Part shown: positions 54,267 to 64,000 of the stretch, piece after piece
Layout of the letters: each line of letters starts with the position of its first letter
Position numbering within the stretch: the stretch's first letter is position 1
From: Moraxella oculi
Lineage (GTDB): Bacteria > Pseudomonadota > Gammaproteobacteria > Pseudomonadales > Moraxellaceae
Assembly: GCF_023336735.1 (NCBI RefSeq)
Contig: NZ_JAMBAQ010000006.1
Span: forward strand, 1-64,000
DNA length: 64,000 nt
Reading direction: 5' to 3'
The notes under the pieces: generated by a model
What the model was told of the DNA's origin: nothing
Database searches by the model: none
What the model saw: the letters and a program-made list of their open reading frames with translations, nothing else
Position numbers and translations under genes: made by a program

Positions 54267-55682
54267 ATGCCAGCCGACAGTTCAAAAATGCCCATTTCAA
54301 CCAATAAAAAATCCACCAGACCGACAATGAAACGCCAGCTGACCGCCACCCATTTACAGCTCGTCTCGATTGGGGGTGTGATTGGGGCAGGATTTTTTTT
54401 GGGTGCAGGCAAGACGATCGCTTTGGCTGGTACCTCGGTGCTGATTGTCTATGGCATTGTGGGAGTGTTTGTATTTTTGGTGATGCGTGCGATGGGCGAG
54501 CTGCTACTTTCTGATTTGTCGTATCGCTCTTTTATTGATGTGATTTATGTATATTTGGGGAGTGGCATGGCTTTTGTGGTCGGTTGGACTTATTGGTTAT
54601 GCTGGCTGATTATTGCCATTGCCAATACGGTTGCCATCACAGGGTATGTGCTTTTTTGGTATCCTGATATGCCGCTTTGGCTACCTGCTTTATTGAATAT
54701 TGGTGTGATTGTATTGATTAATTTATTGTCGGTAAAATGGTTTGGCGAGGCAGAAAAATACCTAACCTTGATTAAAGTCATCACCATTGTTGCCATCATC
54801 GGCGTGGGAATATGGTTGGCGGTGGTGGGTCATACCGTCGGTGCACAAAAAGCCTCTGTTTGGCATTTATTTGATAAAGACAACTTTATGCCAATGGGAC
54901 TGACTGGGTTTTTTGCCGCCTTTCAATTGGCAGTACAAGCAAATACAGGTGCTGAGCTTGTTGGAGCGGCAGCAGCCGAAACCAATAACCCTACCAAAAA
55001 TCTCCCCAAAGCCATCAATCAAATTCCCATCAGAGTGGCGTTATTTTTCATCGGCTCTTTGGCAGTGATTTTAATGAACATTCCTTTGGCCAATATCCAA
55101 GTTGGCACAAGTCCATTTGTACAGTTATTTGAACTCATCGGCTTTGTGGGTGTGGCAAGCATCATTAATTTTGTGGCGATATCAGCAGCCTTATCATCTG
55201 CCAATAGCGGGCTGTATTCGTCTGCCAGAATGGTCTACGGGCTTAGCCAACAAAACAACGCACCTAAGTGCTTTGGGCAATTAAACCGCTCAGGCGTGCC
55301 TGCTTATGGCGTGGTATATTCAGCAATTTATTTGTCAATCAGTTTTGTACTATTGTATGGCACAGACAGCATCATGCAAGCCTTTACGATCATCAGCACC
55401 ATTTCATCAGCATGCTTCATACTCATCTGGGCGACGATAGCTACAGCATATTTGCGTTATCGATATACTGCTCCTGACTTGCATAGCAAATCAGTGTATC
55501 AGATGCCTTTGGGCAGGTCTTTGTGTGTTTTGTGCTTACTGTTTTTTGGTGGCGTGCTATGGATTTTTTTACAAAATAATGAGACATCATTGGGAATAAA
55601 ACTTGTACCCATATGGCTGGTATCACTATTCATCATTCATCATGTCAATCATAAGCACAAAAAAACAACTCATCAAAAATAA
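54267..55682 (+). CDS. APC-superfamily amino-acid permease
   Basis: I start at 54267 (471 residues) after the AAGG at a 10-nt spacing; the frame opens at 54219 inside the tauD terminator. The family signature is MKRQLTATHLQLVSIGGVIG then AGFFLGAGKTI, followed by about twelve membrane helices. AVQANTGAELVGAAAAETNN is the conserved central loop of amino-acid/polyamine transporters. The hydrophilic N-terminal 30 residues are unassigned. The substrate is not readable; position beside tauD does not prove a taurine role. Confidence 0.9.
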   Translation: MPADSSKMPISTNKKSTRPTMKRQLTATHLQLVSIGGVIGAGFFLGAGKTIALAGTSVLIVYGIVGVFVFLVMRAMGELLLSDLSYRSFIDVIYVYLGSGMAFVVGWTYWLCWLIIAIANTVAITGYVLFWYPDMPLWLPALLNIGVIVLINLLSVKWFGEAEKYLTLIKVITIVAIIGVGIWLAVVGHTVGAQKASVWHLFDKDNFMPMGLTGFFAAFQLAVQANTGAELVGAAAAETNNPTKNLPKAINQIPIRVALFFIGSLAVILMNIPLANIQVGTSPFVQLFELIGFVGVASIINFVAISAALSSANSGLYSSARMVYGLSQQNNAPKCFGQLNRSGVPAYGVVYSAIYLSISFVLLYGTDSIMQAFTIISTISSACFILIWATIATAYLRYRYTAPDLHSKSVYQMPLGRSLCVLCLLFFGGVLWIFLQNNETSLGIKLVPIWLVSLFIIHHVNHKHKKTTHQK

Positions 55683-55784
55683 TGGATGGTGCGATGTAAA
55701 ATCCAGCCTCAATCAACACAACCAAGCAACCTCTTGCATGACAAATCCGATTGGCATTTTCAAGCCGTTTTTTTCAAGTAATAA

Positions 55785-56702
55785 TCATGCCACCAAGCGA
55801 GTAGGTTGTAGCCTTGCACTTGAACTGACTTGACCAACACCCAAAAATTTATCATGATGATAAAGGCGAACTTGACAACCATCATTCATACCCAAGCATT
55901 CCATGTGATGCTTGACATTAAGTCGTTGCCCCATGCCAATGCGTACCGCCTCAACCTCATTCAACATCACGATGGGCAAATGCGTCAATAATGCGTCGAT
56001 GGGTAAAAGTTTGGTAAACCGCTCATCAAAAGGCAAATTGGCAAGCTCATCAAGACTGATGGCATCATTCACATCAAAACCACCTGTCTGTGTGCGGTGC
56101 AAAGCACTCAAATGCCCAACCGTCCCAAGACGCTCAGCGATCGCCTCACCCAAAACTCTCACATAAGTACCCTTAGAGCAAATGACATTGAGGGCAATTT
56201 TGGCATCACTGACTTTATGCAACGACAAATGATGGATAAAAATCGCACGAGCCTCTCGCTCAATTTCCACCCCATCTCTGGCATACTCATACAATTTTTT
56301 ACCGTCTTTTTTGAGAGCTGAATACATGGGCGGAACTTGCATCTGCTTGCCAAGTAGCTGCTTGGCAATCTCATCCAACCTCTGTTGATTAATCTTAGGA
56401 ATGGGTGAGGTAATCATAGCTTGCCCATCAGCATCACCTGTGTCGGTACGAATCCCTAGGTTGATGACGGCATGATACCCCTTATCAGCTGCAAGTCCAA
56501 AGGCGGTAAACTTGGTTGCTTGACCCAAACAAATTGGCAGCAATCCTGTCGCCATTGGATCAAGCGTGCCTGTATGCCCTGCTTTTTTACTGTCAAAGTT
56601 TTCAGACATGAATAGGCGTTTTGCTTGATTCAGTGCCGTATGTGAGCTGATGCCGTTTGGTTTATTAAGTAGCAGTACGCCAGAAACGATGTGTTTTACC
56701 AT
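55785..56702 (-). CDS. truB: tRNA pseudouridine-55 synthase
   Basis: TruB makes the universal T-loop pseudouridine 55 in tRNA. The 305 residues include GHTGTLDPMATGLLPICLGQ with the catalytic Asp (near 48), YHAVINLGIRTDTGDADGQ and CSKGTYVRVLGEAIAERLG. The C-terminal PUA-like part is short. The ATG overlaps the rbfA stop (TAATG), so the two genes are translationally coupled. The order rbfA-truB is conserved, but infB lies 2 kb upstream with foreign genes between. Confidence 0.96.
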   Translation of the reverse strand: MVKHIVSGVLLLNKPNGISSHTALNQAKRLFMSENFDSKKAGHTGTLDPMATGLLPICLGQATKFTAFGLAADKGYHAVINLGIRTDTGDADGQAMITSPIPKINQQRLDEIAKQLLGKQMQVPPMYSALKKDGKKLYEYARDGVEIEREARAIFIHHLSLHKVSDAKIALNVICSKGTYVRVLGEAIAERLGTVGHLSALHRTQTGGFDVNDAISLDELANLPFDERFTKLLPIDALLTHLPIVMLNEVEAVRIGMGQRLNVKHHMECLGMNDGCQVRLYHHDKFLGVGQVSSSARLQPTRLVA

Positions 56703-57103
56703 TAACCATTTTCCGTATCATTCGCTTGGTTTTCACCTGTTTTTTTCATCGCTTCGTTGACCAAGTTGGTCATGTAGTTACCATGAGCGGTGATTTCATC
56801 ATAGTGAAACCTTAGGCGTGGCGTGGTGCGAGTTTTCATGGTGTGGGATAACTCTGTACGCAAAAACCCTGCGGCATTTTTAAGCACTTCAAGACTTTCA
56901 CGATGAGCATCAGCATTCATGCCACCATCATTAGCAGGCTCTAAAATCGTTACATACACATCAGCATAGCCCAAATCAGGACTGACTTTAACACTTGATA
57001 TGGTAACAAAACCTGTTAAGCGTGGGTCGTTAATCTCATCACGAATCAATACCGACAAAGTACGCTGGATTTGATCAGCTAAGCGTTGTAGTCGTTGGTT
57101 CAT
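56702..57103 (-). CDS. rbfA: 30S ribosome-binding factor A
   Basis: RbfA matures the 16S rRNA 5' end during 30S assembly. The 133 residues begin MNQRLQRLADQIQRTLSVLI, then RDEINDPRLTGFVTISSVKV and SPDLGYADVYVT. RTELSHTMKTRTTPRLRFHY is the conserved middle helix and strand. The start has an AAGC-type weak ribosome site. It is upstream of truB with a stop/start overlap. Confidence 0.96.
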   Translation of the reverse strand: MNQRLQRLADQIQRTLSVLIRDEINDPRLTGFVTISSVKVSPDLGYADVYVTILEPANDGGMNADAHRESLEVLKNAAGFLRTELSHTMKTRTTPRLRFHYDEITAHGNYMTNLVNEAMKKTGENQANDTENG

Positions 57104-57544
57104 AAGCTTTTCCTATCATTGTTTGAAACTGGACATGCTAAGCGTGAAGCACTCCTCCTTAGTAGCATGACTCATAGTATAGCTTATTTTGACAAATTAA
57201 ACCAATGAAACCCAATTAACCGACACCACCTAAATATCAATCGCATTTTTTGACATGGCAATACACTTTCAAAAAAGCATCGGCACTCATCATTGATGCA
57301 GTTATTTTAACAAACACAAAATTTACTCAACTTTACATTGATTTACTTTGGGTCGCACAATACCAACCAACCCTCTTATCTTTTGACAAAAAAAGCCTAT
57401 CATTGAACCTAAAATTGCCTATACTAGAATGTGTAGCCACAGACATGTGATTACATTCCTTACTAGTAATATGAGGATAGGGCCGCCAATCGTTCATTTG
57501 GTTGGATCAAGCCAACTTTAATAATTTAATAAAAGGAACAGATG
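57104..57544. other. Divergent promoter region between rbfA and the PRC-barrel gene
   Basis: The gap of about 440 bp is A/T-rich with a small hairpin GTTGG-ATCAAG-CCAAC near 57502. A TTGACA (near 57382) lacks a matching -10 at the right spacing. I see no gene. Two transcripts must start here in opposite directions. Confidence 0.35.
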
Positions 57545-58393
57545 ATGAGTAAATTAGTACGCTTACACGACATTGAAACTACCAATCAAGAAGTATTGGG
57601 CGAAGGTTATTACAACCCAATCGGTAAAGATGCTTATGGCATTGGACAAGAAAAAATTGGTAAAGTAGAAGATGCCTTGGTAGAAGTAGATACTGGTAAA
57701 GTTCGCTATTTGGTTGTTGATGCAGGTGGCTGGTTCTTCTCAAAAGAAGTGCTGGTGCCAGCAGGTCTGTCTCGCATCGTTGGTAACGAAGTGTTTTTTG
57801 ACAGCCTGACCAAAGACCAAGTAGAAGCAATGGAAGCTTATGATCGTGATTATGTGTACAGCTATCAAGAGCAGTACAATAAAGATCGTGCGTTCTATGC
57901 AGGTGATACCCTGCCCACAGACAGCCGTCTTGACCTAGATGAAACGCATTACACCGCACCAAACACTTTGGAGTTGCTTGAAGAACGCTTGACAGTCAAC
58001 AAAGATCGCATCGTGGCTGGCATTGTCAGTTTGGGCAAGCATGTGGTAACCGAAGAGCGTCGTGTTGAAGTTGATTTGGAACAGGAACAAGCACGCATCG
58101 AACGCACTGTGGTAGATCGCCCAACAGAGCGTCGCATCGGTGATGATCTGGGCACAGACACCATCAGTGTTGAGCTGGAAGCTGAGCGTGCACAGGTAAG
58201 CAAGCAAACTTATGTTACCGAAGAAATCACTTTGGATAAGACTACCAACACTCGCACCGAAACCATTTTAGAAACCATCCAGCGTGAAGAACTCAATGTT
58301 GACGACTTGGGCAATGTGGTAGACAAAAATGGGCATGTTGTTAATTACGAAGGCATCACAGCCGATGAAGTGCGCCGTGTTCGTGGTTTGTGA
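57545..58393 (+). CDS. PRC-barrel and DUF2382 (YsnF-like) protein
   Basis: I choose the second of two adjacent ATGs (57545, 282 residues) because AAGGA is 7 nt before it. The N-terminal PRC-barrel (about 5-85, including VRYLVVDAGGWFFSKEVLVP) is joined to a C-terminal DUF2382 region. That region has internally similar strands such as LELLEERLTVNKDRIVAGIV and TYVTEEITLDKTTNTRTETI. Such proteins are often stress-induced in other bacteria. They occur here between infB and rbfA on the opposite strand. Cytoplasmic, no signal peptide. Confidence 0.85.
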   Translation: MSKLVRLHDIETTNQEVLGEGYYNPIGKDAYGIGQEKIGKVEDALVEVDTGKVRYLVVDAGGWFFSKEVLVPAGLSRIVGNEVFFDSLTKDQVEAMEAYDRDYVYSYQEQYNKDRAFYAGDTLPTDSRLDLDETHYTAPNTLELLEERLTVNKDRIVAGIVSLGKHVVTEERRVEVDLEQEQARIERTVVDRPTERRIGDDLGTDTISVELEAERAQVSKQTYVTEEITLDKTTNTRTETILETIQREELNVDDLGNVVDKNGHVVNYEGITADEVRRVRGL

Positions 58394-58422
58394 TTAGCAC
58401 TTTGTTAACTCATCACATCATG

Positions 58423-58451
58423 AAAAGCCAGAGTACCACCTCTGGCTTTTT
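58423..58451 (+). terminator. Terminator between the two DUF2382 genes
   Basis: AAAAGCCAGAG and CTCTGGCTTTT pair around TACCAC and are followed by T. The second gene therefore probably has its own promoter or depends on read-through. Confidence 0.75.
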
Positions 58452-58536
58452 GGATGACAGACCATGAAAACAGTACTGGCATCTGGGCATGGCATCTGCC
58501 ATCGAATAAGTAATTTAGTCGTAAAAAGGACATCTC

Positions 58537-59046
58537 ATGACAACTGATCATCTCATTGATAAGCCCAACAATTACCAAACGCTTGAATTGTTAGAAGAGC
58601 GTGCTCACATTAATAAAGATCGAGTGAGTACAGGCAAGGTTGTGTTATCAAAACAAACCCGCAGTCGCACAGTCAACCTACCCATTACCTTGACTGAAGA
58701 ATACTTAGTCATCACCTATAAAGAAGACAACTCACTACTTAATCACCAACCAAACAACAACGATGCGTCAATTAATGTCATTGACAATACAACCAACTCA
58801 CATACTCAAATCAGCATCAATAATCAAATGCACTCACTAACGCTGGACACACCAGTCGAAATCCTACTGTCTCGTGAAACCGCCATCGTAACCAAAAGCA
58901 CACACAGCATTGAAGAGGTTAGACTTGATACCAAAACCATCAGCAAAGAACACATCTTTACCACCGAACTCAAAAAAGAAGTGCTGGACATTAAAGGTGA
59001 TGAGGCACTCATCGCCAAAGAAACACCATCACCCAATGAAAAATAA
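58537..59046 (+). CDS. DUF2382 (YsnF-like) paralogue without PRC-barrel
   Basis: The 169 residues repeat the DUF2382 pattern of the preceding gene: QTLELLEERAHINKDRVSTG against NTLELLEERLTVNKDRIVAG. There is no PRC-barrel, and a Asn/Thr-rich insertion lies in the middle. AAGGA precedes the ATG. The similarity points to tandem duplication followed by loss of the N-terminal domain. No function is known beyond association with stress proteins. Confidence 0.8.
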   Translation: MTTDHLIDKPNNYQTLELLEERAHINKDRVSTGKVVLSKQTRSRTVNLPITLTEEYLVITYKEDNSLLNHQPNNNDASINVIDNTTNSHTQISINNQMHSLTLDTPVEILLSRETAIVTKSTHSIEEVRLDTKTISKEHIFTTELKKEVLDIKGDEALIAKETPSPNEK

Positions 59047-59088
59047 CGGTGCAAGCTTGGTATCCATTGGCGATGTGTTCGCATGATT

Positions 59089-59120
59089 AAAAACCCCCTA
59101 ATGTAACTTAGGGGGTTTTT
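59089..59120. terminator. Bidirectional terminator between the DUF2382 pair and infB
   Basis: AAAAACCCCCTAA and TTAGGGGGTTTTT form a 12-13 bp stem around TGTAAC. It ends the DUF2382 gene and infB, so infB transcription does not run freely into rbfA. Confidence 0.88.
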
Positions 59121-59121
59121 A

Positions 59122-61707
59122 TCACAGTTCTCTCTTGATTTCGTGAATCTCAAAGACCTCAATCTTATCACCCACTGCCACTTCATAGCCTTTGACAGCC
59201 AGACCACATTCCATGCCAGCCTTGACCTCATTGACATCGTCTTTATAGCGACGCAATGATTGGAGTTGACCTGTAAAGATGACTTTATCATCACGCAATA
59301 CACGAATTGGTTTATTACGATGAATGACGCCTTCTTGAACCATACAGCCTGCAGCCGCACCAAATTTACTTGAGCGGAATACTTCACGCACTTCTGCGAT
59401 GCCTAAAATTTGCTCACGATGCTCAGGTGCCAGCATGCCACTCATTGCCGCTTTCACATCATCGATCAGACCATAAATGACGCTATAATAACGGATATCC
59501 AGACCTGCCGCATCTGCCTTACGCTTGCCTGCCGTATCAGCACGCACATTAAATCCAAGCAATACCGCCTCACTCGACTCCGCTAAGATGACATCGGACT
59601 CGGTAATGGCACCCACGCCCGAGCTGATGACACGCACCTTAACCTCATCGGTTGACAGTTCATCTAAGGCATTGAGTAATGCTTCTAATGAACCACGCAC
59701 ATCAGTCTTTAAGATGATATTCAAGGTTGCAATTTCACTACCCATGCTTTCAAAAAGCGTGTCTAAACGCATTTTATTTTGACGCTCTAAAATACGCTCA
59801 CGCTCACGAGCAGCACGGAAATCTGCCACTTCACGGGCTTTTTTCTCATCTGATACCACCAAAAACTCACTGCCTGCCATCGGTGCATCAGGCAAACCCA
59901 GAATTTCCACAGGAATTGAAGGCCCTGCCGTCTTAATGCGTTGACCATTCTCATCTGTCATCGCACGCACCTTGCCATAAAACTCACCTGCCAAGACCAG
60001 ATCGCCTTGATTTAGCGTACCTTTTTTAACCAATAAGCTGGCAACCGCACCTCGACCTTTATCAATGCGAGCCTCAATCACCACACCCTGTGCAGCACCG
60101 TCAACAGGAGCCTCAAGTTCCATGATTTCTGCTTGAATACTGATGGTTTCTAGCAACTCATCAATACCCATGCCCGTCTTAGCAGAAACTTGCACCATTG
60201 GCACATCTCCGCCCCACGCCTCTGGCACCACTTCTTTGACTGCCAATTCGTTAATCACACGGTCTGGATCGGCGGTGTCTTTATCCATTTTGTTAATAGC
60301 AACAATCAAAGGCGTACCAGCGGCACGAGCATGGTCGATCGCTTCTGCAGTCTGCGGCATCATGCCATCATCTGCCGCCACAACCAGCACGACAATGTCT
60401 GTTGCCTGAGCACCACGAGAACGCATTGCGGTAAATGCGGCATGCCCTGGAGTATCCAAGAAAGTAATCACGCCGCGGTCCGTTGTTACATGATACGCAC
60501 CAATATGCTGAGTAATACCGCCAGCTTCGCCACTGGCAACCTTCGATTCACGAATCTTATCAAGCAGTGATGTCTTACCATGATCGACATGCCCCATGAT
60601 GGTTACCACAGGTGGCCTGGCTTGAACATTGCCTGATTTTTCATCAACAGATTCTTGCAGGTCATCTTCAAGCTTGGTATCTGATACCAAGACTAAGTTA
60701 TGCCCAAATTCCTCAACCACCAAAGACGCTGTATCTTGATCAATATGATCTGATTCACGCACCATCTCTCCCATCTTCATGAGAGATTTAATCACCTCGC
60801 GCACCTTCACCGCCATCTTTTGGGCAAGATCAGACACAACGATGGATTTACCCACCTCAACATTGTAGATGATTTTTTCAACAGGCACTTCAAATTTATG
60901 CTTGTTCGCCTGTGATGATTTTAGACCGCGCTGCTTTGGACGAATCTCAAGCTCTTCTTTACCTTTCTTTTTACCGCTTTTACTGCGACTTGAATTGTTG
61001 CTGGCACCACGCTTAATCTCACGGCGTTCTTTTTCAAATGACTCTTCTAGTGCAGCACCCACCAGACCCTTAGCCAAAGGCTCATCTTTACGGACAATCG
61101 TGCTGAGCATCTCGTCTTTTTCGTTATAACGACTGGCCATTTGTTTCATCTGCTCTAAAGTGCGTTTTTGTGCTTCTTCGGCAGCTTTTCGACGATTTTG
61201 AGCCTCCAATTGACGCAACTTCTCCTCTTCAGCCTCGCGTGCCAACCGCACTTCTTTAGCCTGTGCCGTCTCGACTTTTGCAGGTTTCGCCCCAGACTTT
61301 TTGTTTTTATCTGCTTTCGTAGCTGCCTTATTTTCGTTCAAACTAGCATCTTTTTTGGTCTTTTTGACAACCACGGACGCACTGGCAGACTCAGCCTTGA
61401 CCTCACCTGCACTATGAGCACGCATCGCTGCCAAAGTCGCTTCTTGGCGTTCAGCAGCCTCTTTTTTACTGCGTTCAGCCGCTTGTTTTTTTTCAAGCTC
61501 TTTTAAACGAGCTTCTTCGGCAGCTTTTGCTTGAGCAGCAACCTCTTCGGCAATTTTATTGGCATCAGGCTTATCAAAAGTGAGCTTTCTAGTTTTGACC
61601 ACATTAACCGCTTTTGATTTACCTGATGTGCCAGTAACCTTCGCCGTGGAAGTTGTCTTTGACTTGATGCTGATGCGTTTATTTTTATCTTGGGTAGAAT
61701 CTACCAT
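59122..61707 (-). CDS. infB: Translation initiation factor IF-2
   Basis: This GTPase positions initiator tRNA on the ribosome. I start at 61707 (861 residues), the first ATG after AGGTG; a GTG lies three codons upstream. The N-terminal ~300 residues are Lys/Ala/Glu-rich with coiled-coil character. The G domain has [15 protein letters not shown] (near 371), DTPGHAAF and NKMDKD. The C-terminal domains contain the IF-2 block [20 protein letters not shown]. The gene is 125 nt downstream of nusA and ends at a strong terminator. Confidence 0.97.
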   Translation of the reverse strand: MVDSTQDKNKRISIKSKTTSTAKVTGTSGKSKAVNVVKTRKLTFDKPDANKIAEEVAAQAKAAEEARLKELEKKQAAERSKKEAAERQEATLAAMRAHSAGEVKAESASASVVVKKTKKDASLNENKAATKADKNKKSGAKPAKVETAQAKEVRLAREAEEEKLRQLEAQNRRKAAEEAQKRTLEQMKQMASRYNEKDEMLSTIVRKDEPLAKGLVGAALEESFEKERREIKRGASNNSSRSKSGKKKGKEELEIRPKQRGLKSSQANKHKFEVPVEKIIYNVEVGKSIVVSDLAQKMAVKVREVIKSLMKMGEMVRESDHIDQDTASLVVEEFGHNLVLVSDTKLEDDLQESVDEKSGNVQARPPVVTIMGHVDHGKTSLLDKIRESKVASGEAGGITQHIGAYHVTTDRGVITFLDTPGHAAFTAMRSRGAQATDIVVLVVAADDGMMPQTAEAIDHARAAGTPLIVAINKMDKDTADPDRVINELAVKEVVPEAWGGDVPMVQVSAKTGMGIDELLETISIQAEIMELEAPVDGAAQGVVIEARIDKGRGAVASLLVKKGTLNQGDLVLAGEFYGKVRAMTDENGQRIKTAGPSIPVEILGLPDAPMAGSEFLVVSDEKKAREVADFRAARERERILERQNKMRLDTLFESMGSEIATLNIILKTDVRGSLEALLNALDELSTDEVKVRVISSGVGAITESDVILAESSEAVLLGFNVRADTAGKRKADAAGLDIRYYSVIYGLIDDVKAAMSGMLAPEHREQILGIAEVREVFRSSKFGAAAGCMVQEGVIHRNKPIRVLRDDKVIFTGQLQSLRRYKDDVNEVKAGMECGLAVKGYEVAVGDKIEVFEIHEIKREL

Positions 61708-61841
61708 AATTTTCACCTAATTTTTTGGTCAGGGCAAACACAAGCCCTTTTGTCTGTTGCCTGCCGAATCCCAAAAAATAGGTCGGCAAGCGTTATTTAA
61801 ATGTACCCATCACCAGGCACTCATATTGTCAGCACACATGA

Positions 61842-63323
61842 TCATTCAAACCATGATTGGCGTGCATTCATGATCAATTGACCTGCCAACTTAGCATTCA
61901 GACCCTCAATATCTTCGATATCAAAAACAGCCTGCTCTGCCAAGTCATCCAAAGTGATGATGTTACGCTCAGCAAGCCTATAAGCAACTTCGCTGGACAT
62001 GCCGTCTAGTGCAAGCAACTCACCACTTGGCTCTTTGATGTTTTTTTGCTTTTCCAATTCATCGGCAATGACCATTTCCTTGGCACGCTCCTGAATGGTA
62101 GCAATCACCTCATCATCCAAACCTTCGATGTCATGAAAAGTCTCCACAGGCACATAAGCAACCTCTTCAATGGTGGTAAAGCCAATCTCCACCAGAGCCT
62201 CTGCCAAGTCCCTATCTAGCTCTAAACGCTCATAAAATAGGTTGATGATCGCCTCAGACTCCGATGCTTGGCGTTCAAGGTATTCAGATTCCAACATCAT
62301 ATTAAGCTTATAGCCTGTCAAATCAGATGCCAAACGCACATTTTGACCCTGCGAACCAATTGCTCTTGCCAGCTGATCATTGGTTGCAAAAATAATGTCT
62401 GCCGTACGAGCATCCTCATCCAGCACCAAACTTGATACATCAGCAGGTTCTAGGGCACTGATGATGTATTGAGCAGGTTCATCACTCCAAACCACCACAT
62501 CCACACGCTCGCCATCAAGCTCTTGCTGTACGGCTTGAATGCGGGTGCCACGCATACCAATACAAGCACCCACAGGGTCAATACGATGATCGTTAGTCTT
62601 GACAGAAATTTTTGCACGCAATCCTGGCAAGCGAGCAACATCACGCACCTCAATGATGCCCTCAGAAATCTCTGGCACCTCTTTGGTCATCAAGGCAACC
62701 AGCATGTCTTTATGCGTGCGAGACAACAACAGCTGAGAGCCACGACCATCACGATTCACTTGATGCAATAGTGCTGTTACGCGTGATTTTGGACGCAACA
62801 TCTCACGCGGCAAAGCCTGATCTTTTGGTAAATACCCTTCAGCATTATCGCCCAAGTCAATCACATAGCCGTCACGACTTTGTTTTTTTACCTCACCACT
62901 GATCAACTCTCCCACACGCGCTTCAAAAGCATCGGCGACTAAAGCTCTTTCAGCTTCACGAATTTTTTGGATAATGACTTGCTTGGCTTGGGTAGCAGCA
63001 ATACGCCCAAACTCAATGGATTCGATCTGCTCTTCTTTGATATCGCCAATTGACCATTGACTTTCATCCAAATCACTGATGGCGAGCTGGCAAGCTGGCA
63101 TCTCATGATCTTCGTCTGCTACCACCGTCCAATAACGGTAGGTATCATAGTCACCTGTTTTGCGATCAATCGCCACACGAATCGCCACCTCTGGCTGTTC
63201 AGTATAGATTTTTTTCTTGGTGGATACCACCAAAGCCTGCTCAATCGCTTCAAAAATATCTTCAGGATTTAGCCCTTTTTCATTACTTACCGTCTCAACA
63301 ACAGTCAAAATCTCACGGCTCAT
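61842..63323 (-). CDS. nusA: Transcription termination/antitermination protein NusA
   Basis: NusA binds RNA polymerase and affects pausing, termination and antitermination. The 493 residues include the N-terminal polymerase-binding domain, S1 (RVGELISGEVKKQSRDGYVI), KH1 (DPVGACIGMRGTRIQAVQQE) and KH2 (ARAIGSQGQNVRLASDLTGY). Acidic helix-hairpin-helix repeats at the C-terminus (TFHDIEGLDDEVI, DIEDIEGLNAKLA) are the gammaproteobacterial extension. AAGGA precedes the ATG. It is 66 nt downstream of rimP. Confidence 0.97.
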   Translation of the reverse strand: MSREILTVVETVSNEKGLNPEDIFEAIEQALVVSTKKKIYTEQPEVAIRVAIDRKTGDYDTYRYWTVVADEDHEMPACQLAISDLDESQWSIGDIKEEQIESIEFGRIAATQAKQVIIQKIREAERALVADAFEARVGELISGEVKKQSRDGYVIDLGDNAEGYLPKDQALPREMLRPKSRVTALLHQVNRDGRGSQLLLSRTHKDMLVALMTKEVPEISEGIIEVRDVARLPGLRAKISVKTNDHRIDPVGACIGMRGTRIQAVQQELDGERVDVVVWSDEPAQYIISALEPADVSSLVLDEDARTADIIFATNDQLARAIGSQGQNVRLASDLTGYKLNMMLESEYLERQASESEAIINLFYERLELDRDLAEALVEIGFTTIEEVAYVPVETFHDIEGLDDEVIATIQERAKEMVIADELEKQKNIKEPSGELLALDGMSSEVAYRLAERNIITLDDLAEQAVFDIEDIEGLNAKLAGQLIMNARQSWFE

Positions 63324-63389
63324 TTTCGATCCTTTGGGTTAAGGTTAGGTTGGTTGGATAATGCTTGTGTCATCAAAAACTTGTCGACA

Positions 63390-63887
63390 TCAATCTTGAT
63401 AAATCAAATTGGCTTTATCAACATTATTAAAGTCAATGTCAAATTCCAGTTTATCTTCAGTAACGATCTTCATGCCTGCATCACCCACTTCGCTCAGACG
63501 ACCAGTAACTTTACGACGCTTAATATCGCCTGTACCAATAGACTGAATCAGACGCAAATTAACAACTTCTCCCACAAAAAGTGCCATTTGCTGCGGTGTG
63601 AAAAGCGGACGATCAAAACCAGGACTTGATACCTCCAAGACATATTCGCCTGCAATCGGATCATGCACATCTAGCACACCTGACACTTGATGATTGACAG
63701 CGGAACAATCGTCAATGGTGATGTGTTCACCTGCAGCACGCTGACTGGGCGTCACCTCAATATAAATTCTTAGCAAAGATTTACGCCCTTGAGGCATGAA
63801 TTCAATGCCCCATAAGTCAACACCGCATGCCTCAACAGCAGGAGCAATCAATTCAGTCAATTCGGCGATTTTACTCGATGGTTTCAT
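63390..63887 (-). CDS. rimP: Ribosome maturation factor RimP
   Basis: RimP assists 30S maturation at the head domain. The 165 residues start [20 protein letters not shown], then [38 protein letters not shown] and [15 protein letters not shown] are conserved. It is the first gene of the rimP-nusA-infB unit, with a terminator for an upstream gene just ahead. Confidence 0.95.
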   Translation of the reverse strand: MKPSSKIAELTELIAPAVEACGVDLWGIEFMPQGRKSLLRIYIEVTPSQRAAGEHITIDDCSAVNHQVSGVLDVHDPIAGEYVLEVSSPGFDRPLFTPQQMALFVGEVVNLRLIQSIGTGDIKRRKVTGRLSEVGDAGMKIVTEDKLEFDIDFNNVDKANLIYQD

Positions 63888-63934
63888 GTGTTCTACAATA
63901 TCCTATTTAATAAAATTCGGCAAACGACAAATAC

Positions 63935-63962
63935 AAAAAAACCCACAAAGCATCTTGGTGGG
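63935..63962 (-). terminator. Intrinsic terminator upstream of rimP
   Basis: On the minus strand CCCACCAAG and CTTTGTGGG pair with one mismatch around ATG, followed by TTTTTTT. It ends a leftward transcript whose gene lies beyond the right edge. Confidence 0.65.
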
Positions 63963-64000
63963 CTACAATCATCAATCAGCCTAGCCTTTTTAATTTTAAA

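Overview
The window looks like a chromosomal segment of a Moraxellaceae gammaproteobacterium, most likely Moraxella. The grounds are moderately low G+C, A/T-rich spacers, the housekeeping gene set (two-subunit GlyQ/GlyS, RimP-NusA-InfB, RbfA-TruB, RpsO-Pnp, RF3, PolA) and gammaproteobacterial protein lengths. No database search was possible; all family names are read from motifs, length and context.

Layout. 1-7045: 5' end of tuf, then prfC, polA and trpE. 7093-17292: an accessory island between the trpE terminator and a tRNA array. It holds a small inverted-repeat element and a tight six-gene minus-strand operon encoding, in transcription order, a WYL regulator, a 1180-residue protein with two dynamin-like GTPase domains, a two-repeat protein with an amphipathic C-terminus, a HerA/FtsK-like ATPase with a Ser/Thr-rich and glycine-zipper insert, a WHH-motif (HNH/EndoVII) nuclease and a SUKH (SMI1/KNR4) immunity protein. 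A divergent XRE regulator faces it. 17585-18012: tRNA-Thr, Tyr, Gly, Thr. 18177-29491: a DUF411 protein, glyS/glyQ, a broken secreted-protein gene, small membrane proteins, the NAD-salvage pair nadR-pnuC, pgsA, two identical tRNA-Gly and two proteins of unknown role. 29804-44941: htpG, a zinc alcohol dehydrogenase, a class II amidotransferase, thrB, an S41 peptidase, recG, an isochorismatase-family hydrolase, an FKBP lipoprotein, an MscS-related channel, a universal stress protein and a PfkB kinase. 45108-63887: pnp, rpsO, surface proteins including two Bor-like lipoproteins, a sulfite-reductase/siroheme cluster, tauD, an amino-acid permease, truB-rbfA, two DUF2382 stress proteins, then infB-nusA-rimP.

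How the parts work together. The translation genes rimP, nusA, infB, rbfA, truB, rpsO and pnp keep their classical order and strand, but are split by inserted genes between infB and rbfA and between truB and rpsO. The sulfite reductase, the DUF934 protein and CysG form one sulfur-assimilation unit, with TauD divergent from it. NadR and PnuC form a nicotinamide riboside uptake and phosphorylation pair.

The most unusual content is the island operon. Spacings of 10-15 nt, one 4-nt stop/start overlap and good ribosome binding sites on all genes after the first indicate a single unit. I do not recognise this six-part combination as a named defence or secretion system. I infer a membrane-associated conflict system in which GTPase, adaptor and ATPase act with, deploy or restrain a nuclease. 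That function is inference, not shown by the sequence.
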